DNA of 64,000 nucleotides, from positions 62,001 to 126,000 of the forward strand of contig NZ_CP059195.1 of the NCBI RefSeq assembly GCF_014251695.1, in the 5' to 3' direction. A program made the position numbers and the translations under genes. Every line of letters begins with the position of its first letter. Position 1 is the stretch's first letter. Positions 28,949 to 38,148 of the stretch are shown here, one piece after another. The notes below the pieces were generated by a model. The model worked only from the letters and a program-made list of their open reading frames with translations. It was not told where the DNA came from and did no database searches. The stretch is from Blattabacterium cuenoti. GTDB lineage: Bacteria > Bacteroidota > Bacteroidia > Flavobacteriales > Blattabacteriaceae.

Positions 28949-29935
28949 ATGGAAAAAATATTAACGGGAATTAGAAGTACAGGAACCCCTCATTTAGGGA
29001 ATATTTTAAGTGTTATCATTCCATCTGTATCCATGGCTAATAAAAATATAAAGCATTCTTCATTTATATTTATAGCGGATTTACATTCTATGGTCCAAAT
29101 AGAAAATATGAAAATAATAAAAAATAATACTTATAAAATTGCAGCTGCATGGTTATCTTTTGGATTAAATATAGATAATTGTTTGTTTTATAGACAATCA
29201 GATGTCTCATTAGTTACTGAATTAGCTTGGTATTTTAATTGTTTTTATCCGTATAAAAGACTTGCATTAGCTCATTCTTTTAAAAAAGAGATGAAAAAAA
29301 AAGAAAAAATAAATGTAGGTTTATTTACTTATCCTATTTTAATGGCTGCTGATATTTTACTTTATAATGCCAAAATTATTCCAGTCGGGAAAGATCAGTT
29401 ACAACATATAGAAATAGCTCGCCGTATAGGTAATTATTTTAATAAAAAAATAGGAAAAAAATTATTTGTATTACCTAATGCTTTTTTACAAAAAAAAAAT
29501 ATGTTTGTGTTAGGGACAGATGGAAAAAAAATGAGTAAGTCTAAAAAAAATTGCATTAATATTTTTTCTTCAGATGAAGTTTTGAAAAAACAAATTATGA
29601 GTATTCGTACAGATAGTAAATCTGTAAAAGAAAAAAAAAATCCTGAAACTGATTATATCATGTCTTTATATAGTTTAATAGCTCCTGTGGATCAAATAGA
29701 GATTATGAAAAAAAAATATATCAGAGGAGGATATGGGTATTCTGAGGCAAAAATTGCATTATATGAGCATATTATTCATAAATTTTCATCGGAAAGAGAA
29801 AAATTTTTTTCTTTTATGAAAAAAAAATCTTTATTAGATCATATTTTAGCCTTAGGCGCTAAAAAAGCAAAAAGTATAGCCCGGAAAAGATTAAATTGTA
29901 TTAGAAAACATTTAAAATTCAATCCTATAATTTGA
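28949..29935 (+). CDS. trpS: Tryptophanyl-tRNA synthetase
   Basis: This 328-residue class I synthetase has a HIGH variant in GIRSTGTPHLGNIL (near residue 14) and the second motif DGKKMSKSKKN. FTYPILMAADILLY and PVGKDQLQHIEIAR are strongly characteristic of TrpRS. It charges tRNA-Trp. A run of ten A inside the gene (29631-29640) stays in frame. The stop lies 90 bases before grpE, and the gap carries the grpE regulatory signals. Confidence 0.96.
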   Translation: MEKILTGIRSTGTPHLGNILSVIIPSVSMANKNIKHSSFIFIADLHSMVQIENMKIIKNNTYKIAAAWLSFGLNIDNCLFYRQSDVSLVTELAWYFNCFYPYKRLALAHSFKKEMKKKEKINVGLFTYPILMAADILLYNAKIIPVGKDQLQHIEIARRIGNYFNKKIGKKLFVLPNAFLQKKNMFVLGTDGKKMSKSKKNCINIFSSDEVLKKQIMSIRTDSKSVKEKKNPETDYIMSLYSLIAPVDQIEIMKKKYIRGGYGYSEAKIALYEHIIHKFSSEREKFFSFMKKKSLLDHILALGAKKAKSIARKRLNCIRKHLKFNPII

Positions 29936-29944
29936 TTAATCAAA

Positions 29945-29957
29945 TGTCATTATGACA
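29945..29957. promoter_or_regulatory. Perfect palindrome upstream of grpE, possible operator
   Basis: TGTCATTATGACA is a perfect 6+1+6 inverted repeat 13 bases before the sigma54-like -24 element. It could bind a dimeric regulator. No matching regulator is known to me. Confidence 0.35.
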
Positions 29958-29969
29958 TAATTATAATTT

Positions 29970-29986
29970 TTGGCAAATCTTTTGCT
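29970..29986 (+). promoter_or_regulatory. Sigma54-type promoter before grpE-dnaJ
   Basis: TTGGCAAATCTTTTGCT fits the -24/-12 consensus TTGGCA..TTGC, with GG at 29972-29973 and GC at 29984-29985, exactly the required 12-base spacing. Transcription would start near 29997, 29 bases before the grpE ATG. Confidence 0.55.
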
Positions 29987-30025
29987 CTCAGTCCATAGAA
30001 TTATATTGAAAATATTTTTTATATT

Positions 30026-30580
30026 ATGGATATCAATAAAAAAAAAACTGATAAACGGTCAAAATCAAATAATAACATATCTGAGGAAATATCTTCCTCT
30101 TGTAAAGGAGAAATACATGATTCTTTAAAAAAAGAGATTAAGTTTCTTAAAAAAGAATTAGAAAAAGAAAAAGATAAATTTTTACGTCTTTTTGCTGAAT
30201 TTGAAAATTATAAGAAACGGATTCAAAAAGAAAGATTTGATATTTTTAGAAATGTTCATGAACAAATTCTTATAGATTTGATTCCAATTTTAGATGATTT
30301 TGAAAGAGGAATTAAAGAATTAAAAAAATCCAAAGATGAATATCTTATAAAAGGAGTTTTTTTAATACAAGAAAAACTTATTCAAATTTTAACAGAAAAA
30401 GGATTAAATAAAATAAAAATAAAAAAAGGAGATGATTTTAACACAGATTTTCATGAGGCAATAACACAAATTCCAGCTATTACAGAAAATTTAAAAGGAA
30501 AAATTATAGAAATTATAGAAGCTGGATATCTTTTAAAAGAAAAAGTTATACGACATGCTAAAGTCATTACCGGAAAATAA
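30026..30580 (+). CDS. grpE: Nucleotide exchange factor GrpE
   Basis: 184 residues. A charged, disordered start (about 1-35) is followed by a long coiled coil and the conserved core FLRLFAEFENYKKRIQKER (about 52-70) and ILDDFERGIKEL. The C-terminal beta domain ends GYLLKEKVIRHAKVITGK, the family signature. It releases ADP from DnaK during the folding cycle; dnaK is not in this window. It is 18 bases before dnaJ, so both share the sigma54-like promoter. Confidence 0.95.
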   Translation: MDINKKKTDKRSKSNNNISEEISSSCKGEIHDSLKKEIKFLKKELEKEKDKFLRLFAEFENYKKRIQKERFDIFRNVHEQILIDLIPILDDFERGIKELKKSKDEYLIKGVFLIQEKLIQILTEKGLNKIKIKKGDDFNTDFHEAITQIPAITENLKGKIIEIIEAGYLLKEKVIRHAKVITGK

Positions 30581-30598
30581 TTCATAATTTTTATCTTC

Positions 30599-31717
30599 AT
30601 GATGAAAAAAGATTATTACGAAGTATTAGGAGTTTCTAGAAACGCTTCTCCAGAAGAAATTAAAAAAGCTTATCGAAAACTAGCAATAAAATATCATCCA
30701 GATAAGAATTTAGATAATAAAAAGAAAGCAGAAGAAAAATTTAAAGAAGCAGCTGAAGCTTATGAAGTTTTAAGCAATCCAGAAAAAAAACAACGTTATG
30801 ATAAATTTGGACATTCTGGAATAAAAGGAACTAGTTCAGGGACAGGAATGAATATGGAGGATATTTTTACAAATTTTGGAGATATTTTTGCAGATGCATT
30901 TGGAGAAGGTTTTTCTAGTTTTGGATTTGGAAGATCAACCAGACATAAAACCATTAAAGGAAGTGATTTAAGAATTAGAGTAAAACTTTCATTAGAAGAA
31001 ATAGCTAATGGAGTAGAAAAAAAAGTTAAAGTTAAAAGACTTAAAGTTGCTAAAGGAATAAAATTTAAAAATTGCATGTCTTGTAATGGAACAGGTCAAA
31101 TTATACGAATAACCAATACAATTTTAGGAAGAATGCAAACCTCATCTCAATGTGGAAGATGTTCTGGAACCGGTAAAATAGTTGAAAATATTCCATATGG
31201 AGCTAATAGACATGGATTAATTAAAGAAGAAGAATTGGTGAATATTAAAATTCCTGCAGGTCTTACAGAAGGGATTCAATTAAAAGTTTCTGAAAAAGGG
31301 AACGAAGCTCCATTTGGTGGAATTCATGGTGATTTGATTGTGTTAATTGAGGAAATTCCTCATACTAAATTAAAAAGAGAAGGAAATAATCTTCATTATG
31401 ATTTGTATATATCATTTTCAGATGCAATATTGGGGGCTTTAAAAGAAGTTCCTACCATTAATGGAAAAGCAAGAATAAAAATAGATCCAGGAACACAATC
31501 AGGAAAAACTCTTAGATTAAAGAATAAAGGATTACCTAATCTGGAAGGATATGGATATGGAAGTCTTTTAATTCATGTTAATGTTTGGACTCCCAAAAAA
31601 ATTAATGAAGAACAAAGAAAATTTTTTGAAAAAATGAGAAAAAATGAAAATTTTCTTCCTCATCCCGGAAATTTAGAAAAATCATTTTTTGATCGTGTTA
31701 GAGAAATGTTTTCTTAA
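30599..31717 (+). CDS. dnaJ: Chaperone DnaJ
   Basis: A 372-residue co-chaperone of DnaK. The J domain has YHPDKN (about 33-38, HPD motif), then a Gly/Phe-rich linker ([10 protein letters not shown]). The cysteine-rich region shows only two CxxCxGxG repeats, CMSCNGTG and CGRCSGTG, where the classical zinc domain has four. The C-terminal substrate-binding domain reads [25 protein letters not shown] two-repeat form may be usual in flavobacteria. Two start codons follow each other (30599 and 30602); either is possible. Confidence 0.95.
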   Translation: MMKKDYYEVLGVSRNASPEEIKKAYRKLAIKYHPDKNLDNKKKAEEKFKEAAEAYEVLSNPEKKQRYDKFGHSGIKGTSSGTGMNMEDIFTNFGDIFADAFGEGFSSFGFGRSTRHKTIKGSDLRIRVKLSLEEIANGVEKKVKVKRLKVAKGIKFKNCMSCNGTGQIIRITNTILGRMQTSSQCGRCSGTGKIVENIPYGANRHGLIKEEELVNIKIPAGLTEGIQLKVSEKGNEAPFGGIHGDLIVLIEEIPHTKLKREGNNLHYDLYISFSDAILGALKEVPTINGKARIKIDPGTQSGKTLRLKNKGLPNLEGYGYGSLLIHVNVWTPKKINEEQRKFFEKMRKNENFLPHPGNLEKSFFDRVREMFS

Positions 31718-31848
31718 AAAAAAATTAAATGATTTGTTTTTAAATATTTTATTCCATATATACTTCCTTTTCTTTCTATTTTTATTGATTTTAATAAAAT
31801 TATAATTTTATATAACATCTATATATAAAATTGATAAATTTTATCATT

Positions 31849-33063
31849 ATGCAAAAAGTAGTAGTTGGACTTTCAGGGGGAGTAGATTCAAGTGTTGCTG
31901 CATTCATTCTTCAAAAAAAGGGATATGAAGTTATTGGATTATTTATGCATAATTGGGAAGAGGATGATACTAATAATAATAAATGTACTTGGAAGGAAGA
32001 TAGTATTGATGCTATGTTAGTGTCCAAACAATTAAATATTCCTTTCCAAGTAGTAGAAATGAAAAATGAATACAAAAAACATGTTATAAACTATATGTTT
32101 CATGAATATAAATCAGGGAAAACCCCTAATCCAGATATTTTGTGTAATAAAGAAATCAAATTTAATATTTTTTTGAAAATAGCTCTTGATTTAGGAGCAG
32201 ATTTTATAGCGACTGGGCATTATGTAAATAAAGAAAAAATTATAAAAAATAGAAAAACAATTTATCGTCTTTTGATTGGAAAAGACCTTAATAAAGATCA
32301 ATCATATTTTTTATGTCAATTAACGCAATATCAATTGAAAAAATCTTTATTTCCATTAGGATTATTAACTAAAAATCAAGTAAGAAAAATAGCTAAAATC
32401 CATAAATTATGGAATGCTCATAAAAAAGAATCTCAAGGTTTATGTTTTGTAGGTAAAATTCATTTACCTAGTTTTCTTGAAAAAAAAATCCCTCCAAAAA
32501 AAGGAGAAATAGTCTGCATTAATTCTAATGCATCAGTATATAAAGAAAAAAAAATTTTTTTTTCTAAAGAAGAAGAATTATTCTTTTTATCTAAAAAAAA
32601 AAAATATAAAAAATCAGATGGAAAAATAATTGGATATCATCAAGGAGCATTTTATTTTACTAAAGGACAACGGAAGGGGATAGCGTTAGGAGGTTATAAG
32701 GACGCTCTTTTTGTTATAGATACTGATATAAAAAAAAATATTGTTTATACAGGGATGGGGAAAGAACATCCAGGATTATACAGAAAATCTTTGTTCATTC
32801 AAGAACCAAATATACATTGGATCCGTAAGGATCTTGCTCTTTTTGAAGGAGATAAAATGGATGTATTATGTAGAATCCGTTATAGACAACCGTTACAAAA
32901 ATCAAAATTATATAAAATAAAAAAAGGAATGTTCATAGAATTTGAATACATGCAATGCGCTATTACGGAAGGACAATTCGCTGTTTGGTATCTTGGAAAA
33001 GAATTAATAGGATCGGGAATTATTTCTATTATTTTACATTTTATATTATTTCAAAAAATTTAA
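31849..33063 (+). CDS. mnmA: tRNA-uridine 2-sulfurtransferase
   Basis: 404 residues from the ATG at 31849; a TTG six codons upstream is in frame but unlikely. The PP-loop is GLSGGVDSS at the N-terminus. The nucleophilic Cys is in PNPDILCNKEIKF, and the second catalytic Cys is in ESQGLCFVG. KDQSYFLCQL contacts tRNA. It installs the 2-thio group at U34 of tRNA-Lys/Glu/Gln. A twelve-A run (32593-32604) stays in frame, a useful contrast to nadE. Confidence 0.95.
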   Translation: MQKVVVGLSGGVDSSVAAFILQKKGYEVIGLFMHNWEEDDTNNNKCTWKEDSIDAMLVSKQLNIPFQVVEMKNEYKKHVINYMFHEYKSGKTPNPDILCNKEIKFNIFLKIALDLGADFIATGHYVNKEKIIKNRKTIYRLLIGKDLNKDQSYFLCQLTQYQLKKSLFPLGLLTKNQVRKIAKIHKLWNAHKKESQGLCFVGKIHLPSFLEKKIPPKKGEIVCINSNASVYKEKKIFFSKEEELFFLSKKKKYKKSDGKIIGYHQGAFYFTKGQRKGIALGGYKDALFVIDTDIKKNIVYTGMGKEHPGLYRKSLFIQEPNIHWIRKDLALFEGDKMDVLCRIRYRQPLQKSKLYKIKKGMFIEFEYMQCAITEGQFAVWYLGKELIGSGIISIILHFILFQKI

Positions 33064-33192
33064 TATATTTTATATTTATTTATTAACATAAATACATTTT
33101 TCAAGTAATTTATTATTATAAAAACTTTACAATATATTCATTAATAAATCAAAAAATAATAATATTTTAAAAATAAATACATAAAAATCGAT

Positions 33193-33222
33193 TTTGTATA
33201 ATCTATTTTTTTTATATTTTTG
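33193..33222 (+). promoter_or_regulatory. Bacteroidetes-type promoter of the ilv operon
   Basis: TTTG at 33193-33196, an 18-base spacer, and TATTTTTG at 33215-33222 match the TTTG/TAnnTTTG consensus. A start near 33229 would give a leader of about 112 bases before ilvD. It is the best two-box promoter I see in the window. Confidence 0.55.
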
Positions 33223-33246
33223 CATATTATATAATTTAAAATTTGT

Positions 33247-33323
33247 ATAGTTGATTAGTGTAAAACTATTCAAGTTTGGTATTATTTTTTTATCCCTACT
33301 TGATAGATCAGTAGGGCTTTTTT
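33247..33323 (+). promoter_or_regulatory. Terminator-type leader of ilvD, candidate attenuator
   Basis: A strong intrinsic terminator, CCCTACT (33294-33300) with AGTAGGG (33310-33316) plus CTTTTTT, lies between the promoter and ilvD. Upstream, ATAGTT (33247-33252) can pair with AACTAT (33264-33269). The overlapping strand CTATTCAAG (33266-33274) can instead pair with CTTGATAG (33299-33306), which includes part of the terminator. This makes two exclusive folds. The sensor is unknown. No conventional ATG leader peptide is visible. Confidence 0.5.
33294..33323 (+). terminator. Intrinsic terminator 18 bases before ilvD
   Basis: A 7-bp G/C-containing stem with an internal TGAT/ATCA extension is followed by six T. 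It is unusual in such AT-rich surroundings and could stop transcripts from mnmA or regulate ilvDBNCA. Confidence 0.75.
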
Positions 33324-33340
33324 ATTTATTAAAATATTTC

Positions 33341-35026
33341 ATGAAAAAAAAAATTAACGATTTTAGCAAAAAAATCACAAAAGAAGCTAATTTACCAGCC
33401 GCACATGCTATGTTGTATGCTACAGGAATGAAAGAATCAGATTTTGATAAAGCTCAAATAGGAATAGTGAGTAATTGGTACGAAGGGAATCCTTGCAATA
33501 TGCATTTAAATGAATTGGCTAAAAAAATAAAATCATCGGTCATAACTGAAAATTTAGTAGGGTTTCAATTTACCACTATTGGAGTAAGTGATGGAATTAC
33601 TATGGGAACATTAGGAATGAGATATTCACTTCCTTCCAGAGAATTAATAGCAGATAGTATAGAAACTGTAGTTGATTCTCATCATTATGATGGAGTGATA
33701 GCTATACCTGGATGTGATAAAAATATACCAGGAGTAATGATAGCTTTACTAAGATTAAATAGACCATCTATAATTGTATATGGAGGAAGTATTTCTTCAG
33801 GTTATTACAATGGAAAAAAATTAGATATTATTTCTTCTTTTGAAGCTTTAGGAAAAAAAAATACTAATCAAATTACTGAAGAAGAATACAAAAATACCGT
33901 AAAAAATTCTTGTCCAGGACCAGGTGCTTGTGGAGGTATGTATACTGCAAATACTATGGCTTCTGCTTTAGAAACTATGGGGATGATGCTCCCTTATTCT
34001 TCTTCTTCTCCTTCAATCAGTGAAAATAAAAAAATAGAATGTAAAACAGTTTCTACATATATTAAAAACCTATTAAAAATAGGGATTAAACCAAAAGACA
34101 TAGTGACAAAAACTTCTATAGAAAATGGAGTAAAATTATCTATGTGTTTAGGAGGCTCTACTAATTTAGTTTTACATTTTTTAGCTATTGCTAAATCAGC
34201 GAATATTGATTTTTCTTTAAAAAATTTTCAAAAAATTAGCAATCAAGTTCCTCTTATTGGAAATCTTAAACCTAGTGGGATTTTTTTAATGGAAGATATT
34301 CATACGAAGATAGGAGGAATGCCTGTTATTATAAAATATTTATTAAATGAAAGAATATTATCAGGAGATTGTTTAACCGTTACTGGAAAAACATTATCTG
34401 AAAATATGAAAAATATCCCCAATATAACTTTTAATCAAAAAATTATTCATTCTTTAGATAATCCCATAAAAAAAAACGGACATATCAGGATACTCTATGG
34501 AAATTTATCCCCCGAAGGATCAATAGCTAAAATTACTGGAAAAGAAGGAACAATTTTTAGAGGGATGGCTAATGTTTTTAATTCGGAAGAAGAAGCTAAT
34601 CAAGCTATTTTGAATAATAAAATTTTACCTGGATCTGTAATTGTCATTCGATATGTAGGTCCAATGGGAGGGCCAGGAATGCCAGAAATGTTAAAACCGA
34701 CATCTTATATCATGGGGGCCGGATTAGGAAAAAAAGTAGCTCTTATTACAGATGGAAGATTTTCAGGAGGATCACATGGGTTCGTTGTTGGACATATCAC
34801 TCCAGAAGCACAATCTGGAGGATTAATTGCTTTAGTAAAAAATAAAGATTTTATTAAAATAGACGCGGAAAATAACACGATTACTCTTGAAGTGGAAAAT
34901 GAAGAAATACAAAAAAGGAAAAAATCATGGATTCCTCCTCTATTAAAAATTAAAAAAGGATATCTATACAAATATATAAAAATGGTATCTCCAGCATCTG
35001 AAGGGTGTATTACAGATCAATTTTAG
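33341..35026 (+). CDS. ilvD: Dihydroxy-acid dehydratase
   Basis: 561 residues from the ATG at 33341. It dehydrates the dihydroxy acids to the 2-oxo precursors of valine and isoleucine. Fe-S and metal-binding segments are PGCDKNIPG and SCPGPGACGGMYTANTMASALE. DGRFSGGSHGFVVGHITPEA is the conserved C-terminal signature. The frame is open back to a TTG at 33251, through the terminator hairpin, but the added residues have no counterpart in the family. First gene of ilvDBNCA, 6 bases from ilvB. Confidence 0.95.
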   Translation: MKKKINDFSKKITKEANLPAAHAMLYATGMKESDFDKAQIGIVSNWYEGNPCNMHLNELAKKIKSSVITENLVGFQFTTIGVSDGITMGTLGMRYSLPSRELIADSIETVVDSHHYDGVIAIPGCDKNIPGVMIALLRLNRPSIIVYGGSISSGYYNGKKLDIISSFEALGKKNTNQITEEEYKNTVKNSCPGPGACGGMYTANTMASALETMGMMLPYSSSSPSISENKKIECKTVSTYIKNLLKIGIKPKDIVTKTSIENGVKLSMCLGGSTNLVLHFLAIAKSANIDFSLKNFQKISNQVPLIGNLKPSGIFLMEDIHTKIGGMPVIIKYLLNERILSGDCLTVTGKTLSENMKNIPNITFNQKIIHSLDNPIKKNGHIRILYGNLSPEGSIAKITGKEGTIFRGMANVFNSEEEANQAILNNKILPGSVIVIRYVGPMGGPGMPEMLKPTSYIMGAGLGKKVALITDGRFSGGSHGFVVGHITPEAQSGGLIALVKNKDFIKIDAENNTITLEVENEEIQKRKKSWIPPLLKIKKGYLYKYIKMVSPASEGCITDQF

Positions 35027-35032
35027 TTATGT

Positions 35033-36727
35033 ATGGAAAGAAAATTATTCTATGGTTCAGAAATAGTAATAAAAACACTCTTATATGAAGAGGTAGAATA
35101 CATATTTGGATACCCAGGTGGTGCTATCATGCCAATATATGATTCTTTACACGATTATTTAAATTCCATTTCGCACATTCTCATGCGTCACGAACAAGGA
35201 TCTATTCATGCAGCACAAGGATACGCTAGAGCTACTGGAAAAATTGGTGTATGTTTTACAACTTCAGGGCCAGGAGCTACTAATTTAATTACCGGATTAG
35301 CAGATGCTTTAACAGATAGTACTCCTCTTGTTTGTATTACTGGACAAGTATCTTCTCATTTATTAGGAACTGATGCTTTTCAAGAAACAAATATCATAGA
35401 TATTTCTATTCCTGTAACAAAATGGAATATTCAAGTTTTAAAAGCTAAAGATATTTGTGAATCCATTCAAAAAGGTTTTTTCATAGCTAAAAAAGGAAGA
35501 CCAGGACCTGTATTGATAGATATTACTAAAGATGCCCAGTTTGAAAAAACTGTATTTCACTATACACATCGTAAATATATAAAAAATTTTCATCCATATC
35601 CTTGTATAGAAAACAAGAGAATAATAGAAGCGGCAAATCTAATTAATTTATCTGAAAAACCTTTGATTCTTGTAGGTCAAGGAGTAATTTTATCCGAAGC
35701 AGAAAAAGAATTTAAAGAATTTGTTGAAAAAACTGGAATTCCAGTAGCTAGTACTCTATTAGGATTAGGAGCATTGAATAGTAATCATCATTTATATGTA
35801 GGAATGTTAGGAATGCATGGGAACTATGCTCCCAATATTTTAACTAATCAATGTGATATTCTTATTGCGATAGGAATGAGATTTGATGATCGTGTAACTG
35901 GAGATATAAATAAATATGCTAAACAAGCTAAAATCATTCATTTAGAGATAGACTATTCCGAGATTAATAAAAATATATTATGTCATATCCCAATTTTGGG
36001 AGATTGTAAAATATCTTTAAAAAAATTAATTTTTTATGTAAACAAATCTATCCATAAAAAATGGATAAAACAATTTATCCATCTTAAAGAAAAAGAAAAA
36101 ACTATAGTTATACAAAGAGATTTAAATCCAAAAAAAGAAGGAATGACCATGGGGGAAGTTATCAAATGGATAAATAAATATAAACAAAAAAATGCAATCC
36201 TTGTAACTGACGTAGGGCAACATCAAATGATAGCTTCTAGATATTTCAATTTTACTTTCAAAAAAAGTCAAATAACTTCTGGAGGGTTGGGAACTATGGG
36301 GTTTGCTTTACCAGCTTCTATAGGAGCTAAATTAGGAGCGAAAAATAGACAAGTTCTTTGTATAGTAGGAGATGGAGGAATTCAAATGACAATACAAGAA
36401 ATGGGAACTATATTAGAAAATAATATTCCTGTTAAAATTATATTGTTAAATAATAATTTTTTGGGAATGGTACGTCAATGGCAACAACTTTTTTTTGATA
36501 AACGTTATTCATGCACAAAATTAGTTAATCCAGATTTTATAAAATTAGCTAATGCTTATAACATAAAAGCAAAAAAAGTGAGTAAAAGAAAAGAATTAGA
36601 AGAATCAGTCAAAAAAGCATTAAATCATGAAAAAGCTTTTTTATTAGAAGTAATAATAGAAAAAGAAGATAATGTTTTTCCTATGATTCCTGCAGGAGCA
36701 GCTGTAGATGAAATTCGTTTAACATAA
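35033..36727 (+). CDS. ilvB: Acetolactate synthase large subunit
   Basis: The 564-residue ThDP enzyme makes acetolactate or acetohydroxybutyrate. YIFGYPGGAIMPIYD carries the early active-site residues; the catalytic Glu is in HILMRHEQGSIHAAQGYAR. The ThDP/Mg motif is VGDGGIQMTIQEMGTI followed by LNNNFLGMVRQWQ. All three ThDP-enzyme domains are present. The regulatory subunit gene ilvN follows 19 bases later. Confidence 0.96.
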   Translation: MERKLFYGSEIVIKTLLYEEVEYIFGYPGGAIMPIYDSLHDYLNSISHILMRHEQGSIHAAQGYARATGKIGVCFTTSGPGATNLITGLADALTDSTPLVCITGQVSSHLLGTDAFQETNIIDISIPVTKWNIQVLKAKDICESIQKGFFIAKKGRPGPVLIDITKDAQFEKTVFHYTHRKYIKNFHPYPCIENKRIIEAANLINLSEKPLILVGQGVILSEAEKEFKEFVEKTGIPVASTLLGLGALNSNHHLYVGMLGMHGNYAPNILTNQCDILIAIGMRFDDRVTGDINKYAKQAKIIHLEIDYSEINKNILCHIPILGDCKISLKKLIFYVNKSIHKKWIKQFIHLKEKEKTIVIQRDLNPKKEGMTMGEVIKWINKYKQKNAILVTDVGQHQMIASRYFNFTFKKSQITSGGLGTMGFALPASIGAKLGAKNRQVLCIVGDGGIQMTIQEMGTILENNIPVKIILLNNNFLGMVRQWQQLFFDKRYSCTKLVNPDFIKLANAYNIKAKKVSKRKELEESVKKALNHEKAFLLEVIIEKEDNVFPMIPAGAAVDEIRLT

Positions 36728-36746
36728 ATTATAAATATATAACTCT

Positions 36747-37046
36747 ATGAAGCATCAATTCAGAATAATAATTTTAGGAGAAAAAGAAACAAGATTATTA
36801 AGTAGAATTCTTATTTTATTCAATCGAAGGAATATGAAACCCAATCATATTAATGTATCTAGTAATAATAAAAATGAAACAATCAATCATGTTCAATCTG
36901 TTATAGACTTAGAATGTAAAGAAGAACAATTATTTAAAATAAAAAAATTAATTGAAAAATTAATTGGAATTATTCATGTTTACTATTATAAATTAGAAGA
37001 AAAAAAATCATGGAAAAAAATGGAGATACCACTCGCTACATATTAA
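36747..37046 (+). CDS. ilvN: Acetolactate synthase small (regulatory) subunit, short form
   Basis: The 99-residue protein contains one ACT domain (about 5-75). It starts HQFRIIILGEKETRLLSRILILFNRRNM, matching the ligand-binding start of other IlvN/IlvH proteins, although Gly-rich turns are altered. Free-living flavobacteria usually have about 170 residues with a second C-terminal domain. That domain is missing here, so the subunit resembles the short E. coli IlvN in length. Feedback control by valine may be reduced; this is inference. Confidence 0.88.
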   Translation: MKHQFRIIILGEKETRLLSRILILFNRRNMKPNHINVSSNNKNETINHVQSVIDLECKEEQLFKIKKLIEKLIGIIHVYYYKLEEKKSWKKMEIPLATY

Positions 37047-37071
37047 TTGACTTAAATTAAAAATAAAACTT

Positions 37072-38121
37072 ATGAAAATTAAATTTGGATCTATAGAAGA
37101 AACTATCATTACAAGAGATGAATTCCCTATATCTAAAGCTAGAGAAATTTTGAAAAAAGAAACTATTTCTATCTTAGGTTATGGAGTACAAGGGCCTGGA
37201 CAATCTTTGAATTTACGCGATAATGAATTTAAAGTGATAGTAGGACAAAGAAAACATTCTTTTTCTTGGGATAAAGCCTTAGAAGATGGATGGATAGAAG
37301 GAAAAAATCTTTTTTCTTTAGAAGAAGCTTCTGAAAGAGGAACTATACTCATGTATTTATTATCAGATGCAGGTCAAATCTCTTTTTGGCCTACTCTTAG
37401 TAAATATTTAACTGAAGGAAAATCTTTATATTTTTCACATGGATTTGGATTGACTTTTCGTAGTCAAACAAAAATATCTCCCTCTAAAAATATAGATATT
37501 TTTTTAGTTGCCCCCAAAGGTTCGGGGACTAGTTTAAGAAGACATTTTAAACAAGGAAAAGGAATTAATTCTAGTTATGCTATTTATCAGGATTATAGTG
37601 GAAATAGTTTAGACAAAACTCTGTCCATTGGAATCGGAATAGGATCTGGATATTTATTTAAAACAAATTTTAAAAATGAAGTCTATTCTGATTTAGTAGG
37701 AGAAAGAGGAACTTTGATGGGAGCTATACAAGGAATTTTTGCGGCACAATATCAAATATTAAGAGAAAAAGGGCATTCTCCTTCAGAATCTTTTAACGAA
37801 ACGGTAGAAGAATTAACTCAAAGTTTGATGCCACTAATATCTGAAAAAGGAATGGATTGGATGTATTCTAATTGTTCTACTACTGCACAAAGAGGGGCTT
37901 TAGATTGGTGGGAAAAATTTAGAGATGCTACTATTCCAATCTTTCAAGAATTATATCATGAAGTATTTTCTGGTAACGAAGCCAAAAGAATTATTAAAGC
38001 TAATAGTGATATAAATTATAGAGAAAAATTACAAAAAGAATTGAAAAATATAAAAAAAAGTGAATTATGGAAAGTAGGCTCTATCATTCGTAATCTTAGG
38101 CCGGAAAAAAAAGATTCATAA
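37072..38121 (+). CDS. ilvC: Ketol-acid reductoisomerase
   Basis: 349 residues. The nucleotide-binding motif is ILGYGVQGPGQSLNLRD (about 54-70), followed by VGQRKHSFSWDKA, whose Arg/Ser favour NADPH. Catalytic acids are in VYSDLVGERGTLMGA (Asp and Glu) and later FNETVEELTQSLMPLI. It rearranges and reduces acetolactate to dihydroxyisovalerate with Mg2+. The gene sits between ilvN and ilvA with 25-27 base gaps. Confidence 0.95.
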   Translation: MKIKFGSIEETIITRDEFPISKAREILKKETISILGYGVQGPGQSLNLRDNEFKVIVGQRKHSFSWDKALEDGWIEGKNLFSLEEASERGTILMYLLSDAGQISFWPTLSKYLTEGKSLYFSHGFGLTFRSQTKISPSKNIDIFLVAPKGSGTSLRRHFKQGKGINSSYAIYQDYSGNSLDKTLSIGIGIGSGYLFKTNFKNEVYSDLVGERGTLMGAIQGIFAAQYQILREKGHSPSESFNETVEELTQSLMPLISEKGMDWMYSNCSTTAQRGALDWWEKFRDATIPIFQELYHEVFSGNEAKRIIKANSDINYREKLQKELKNIKKSELWKVGSIIRNLRPEKKDS

Positions 38122-38148
38122 CATTTTCTCATTTTTATTTTTAAAGTA

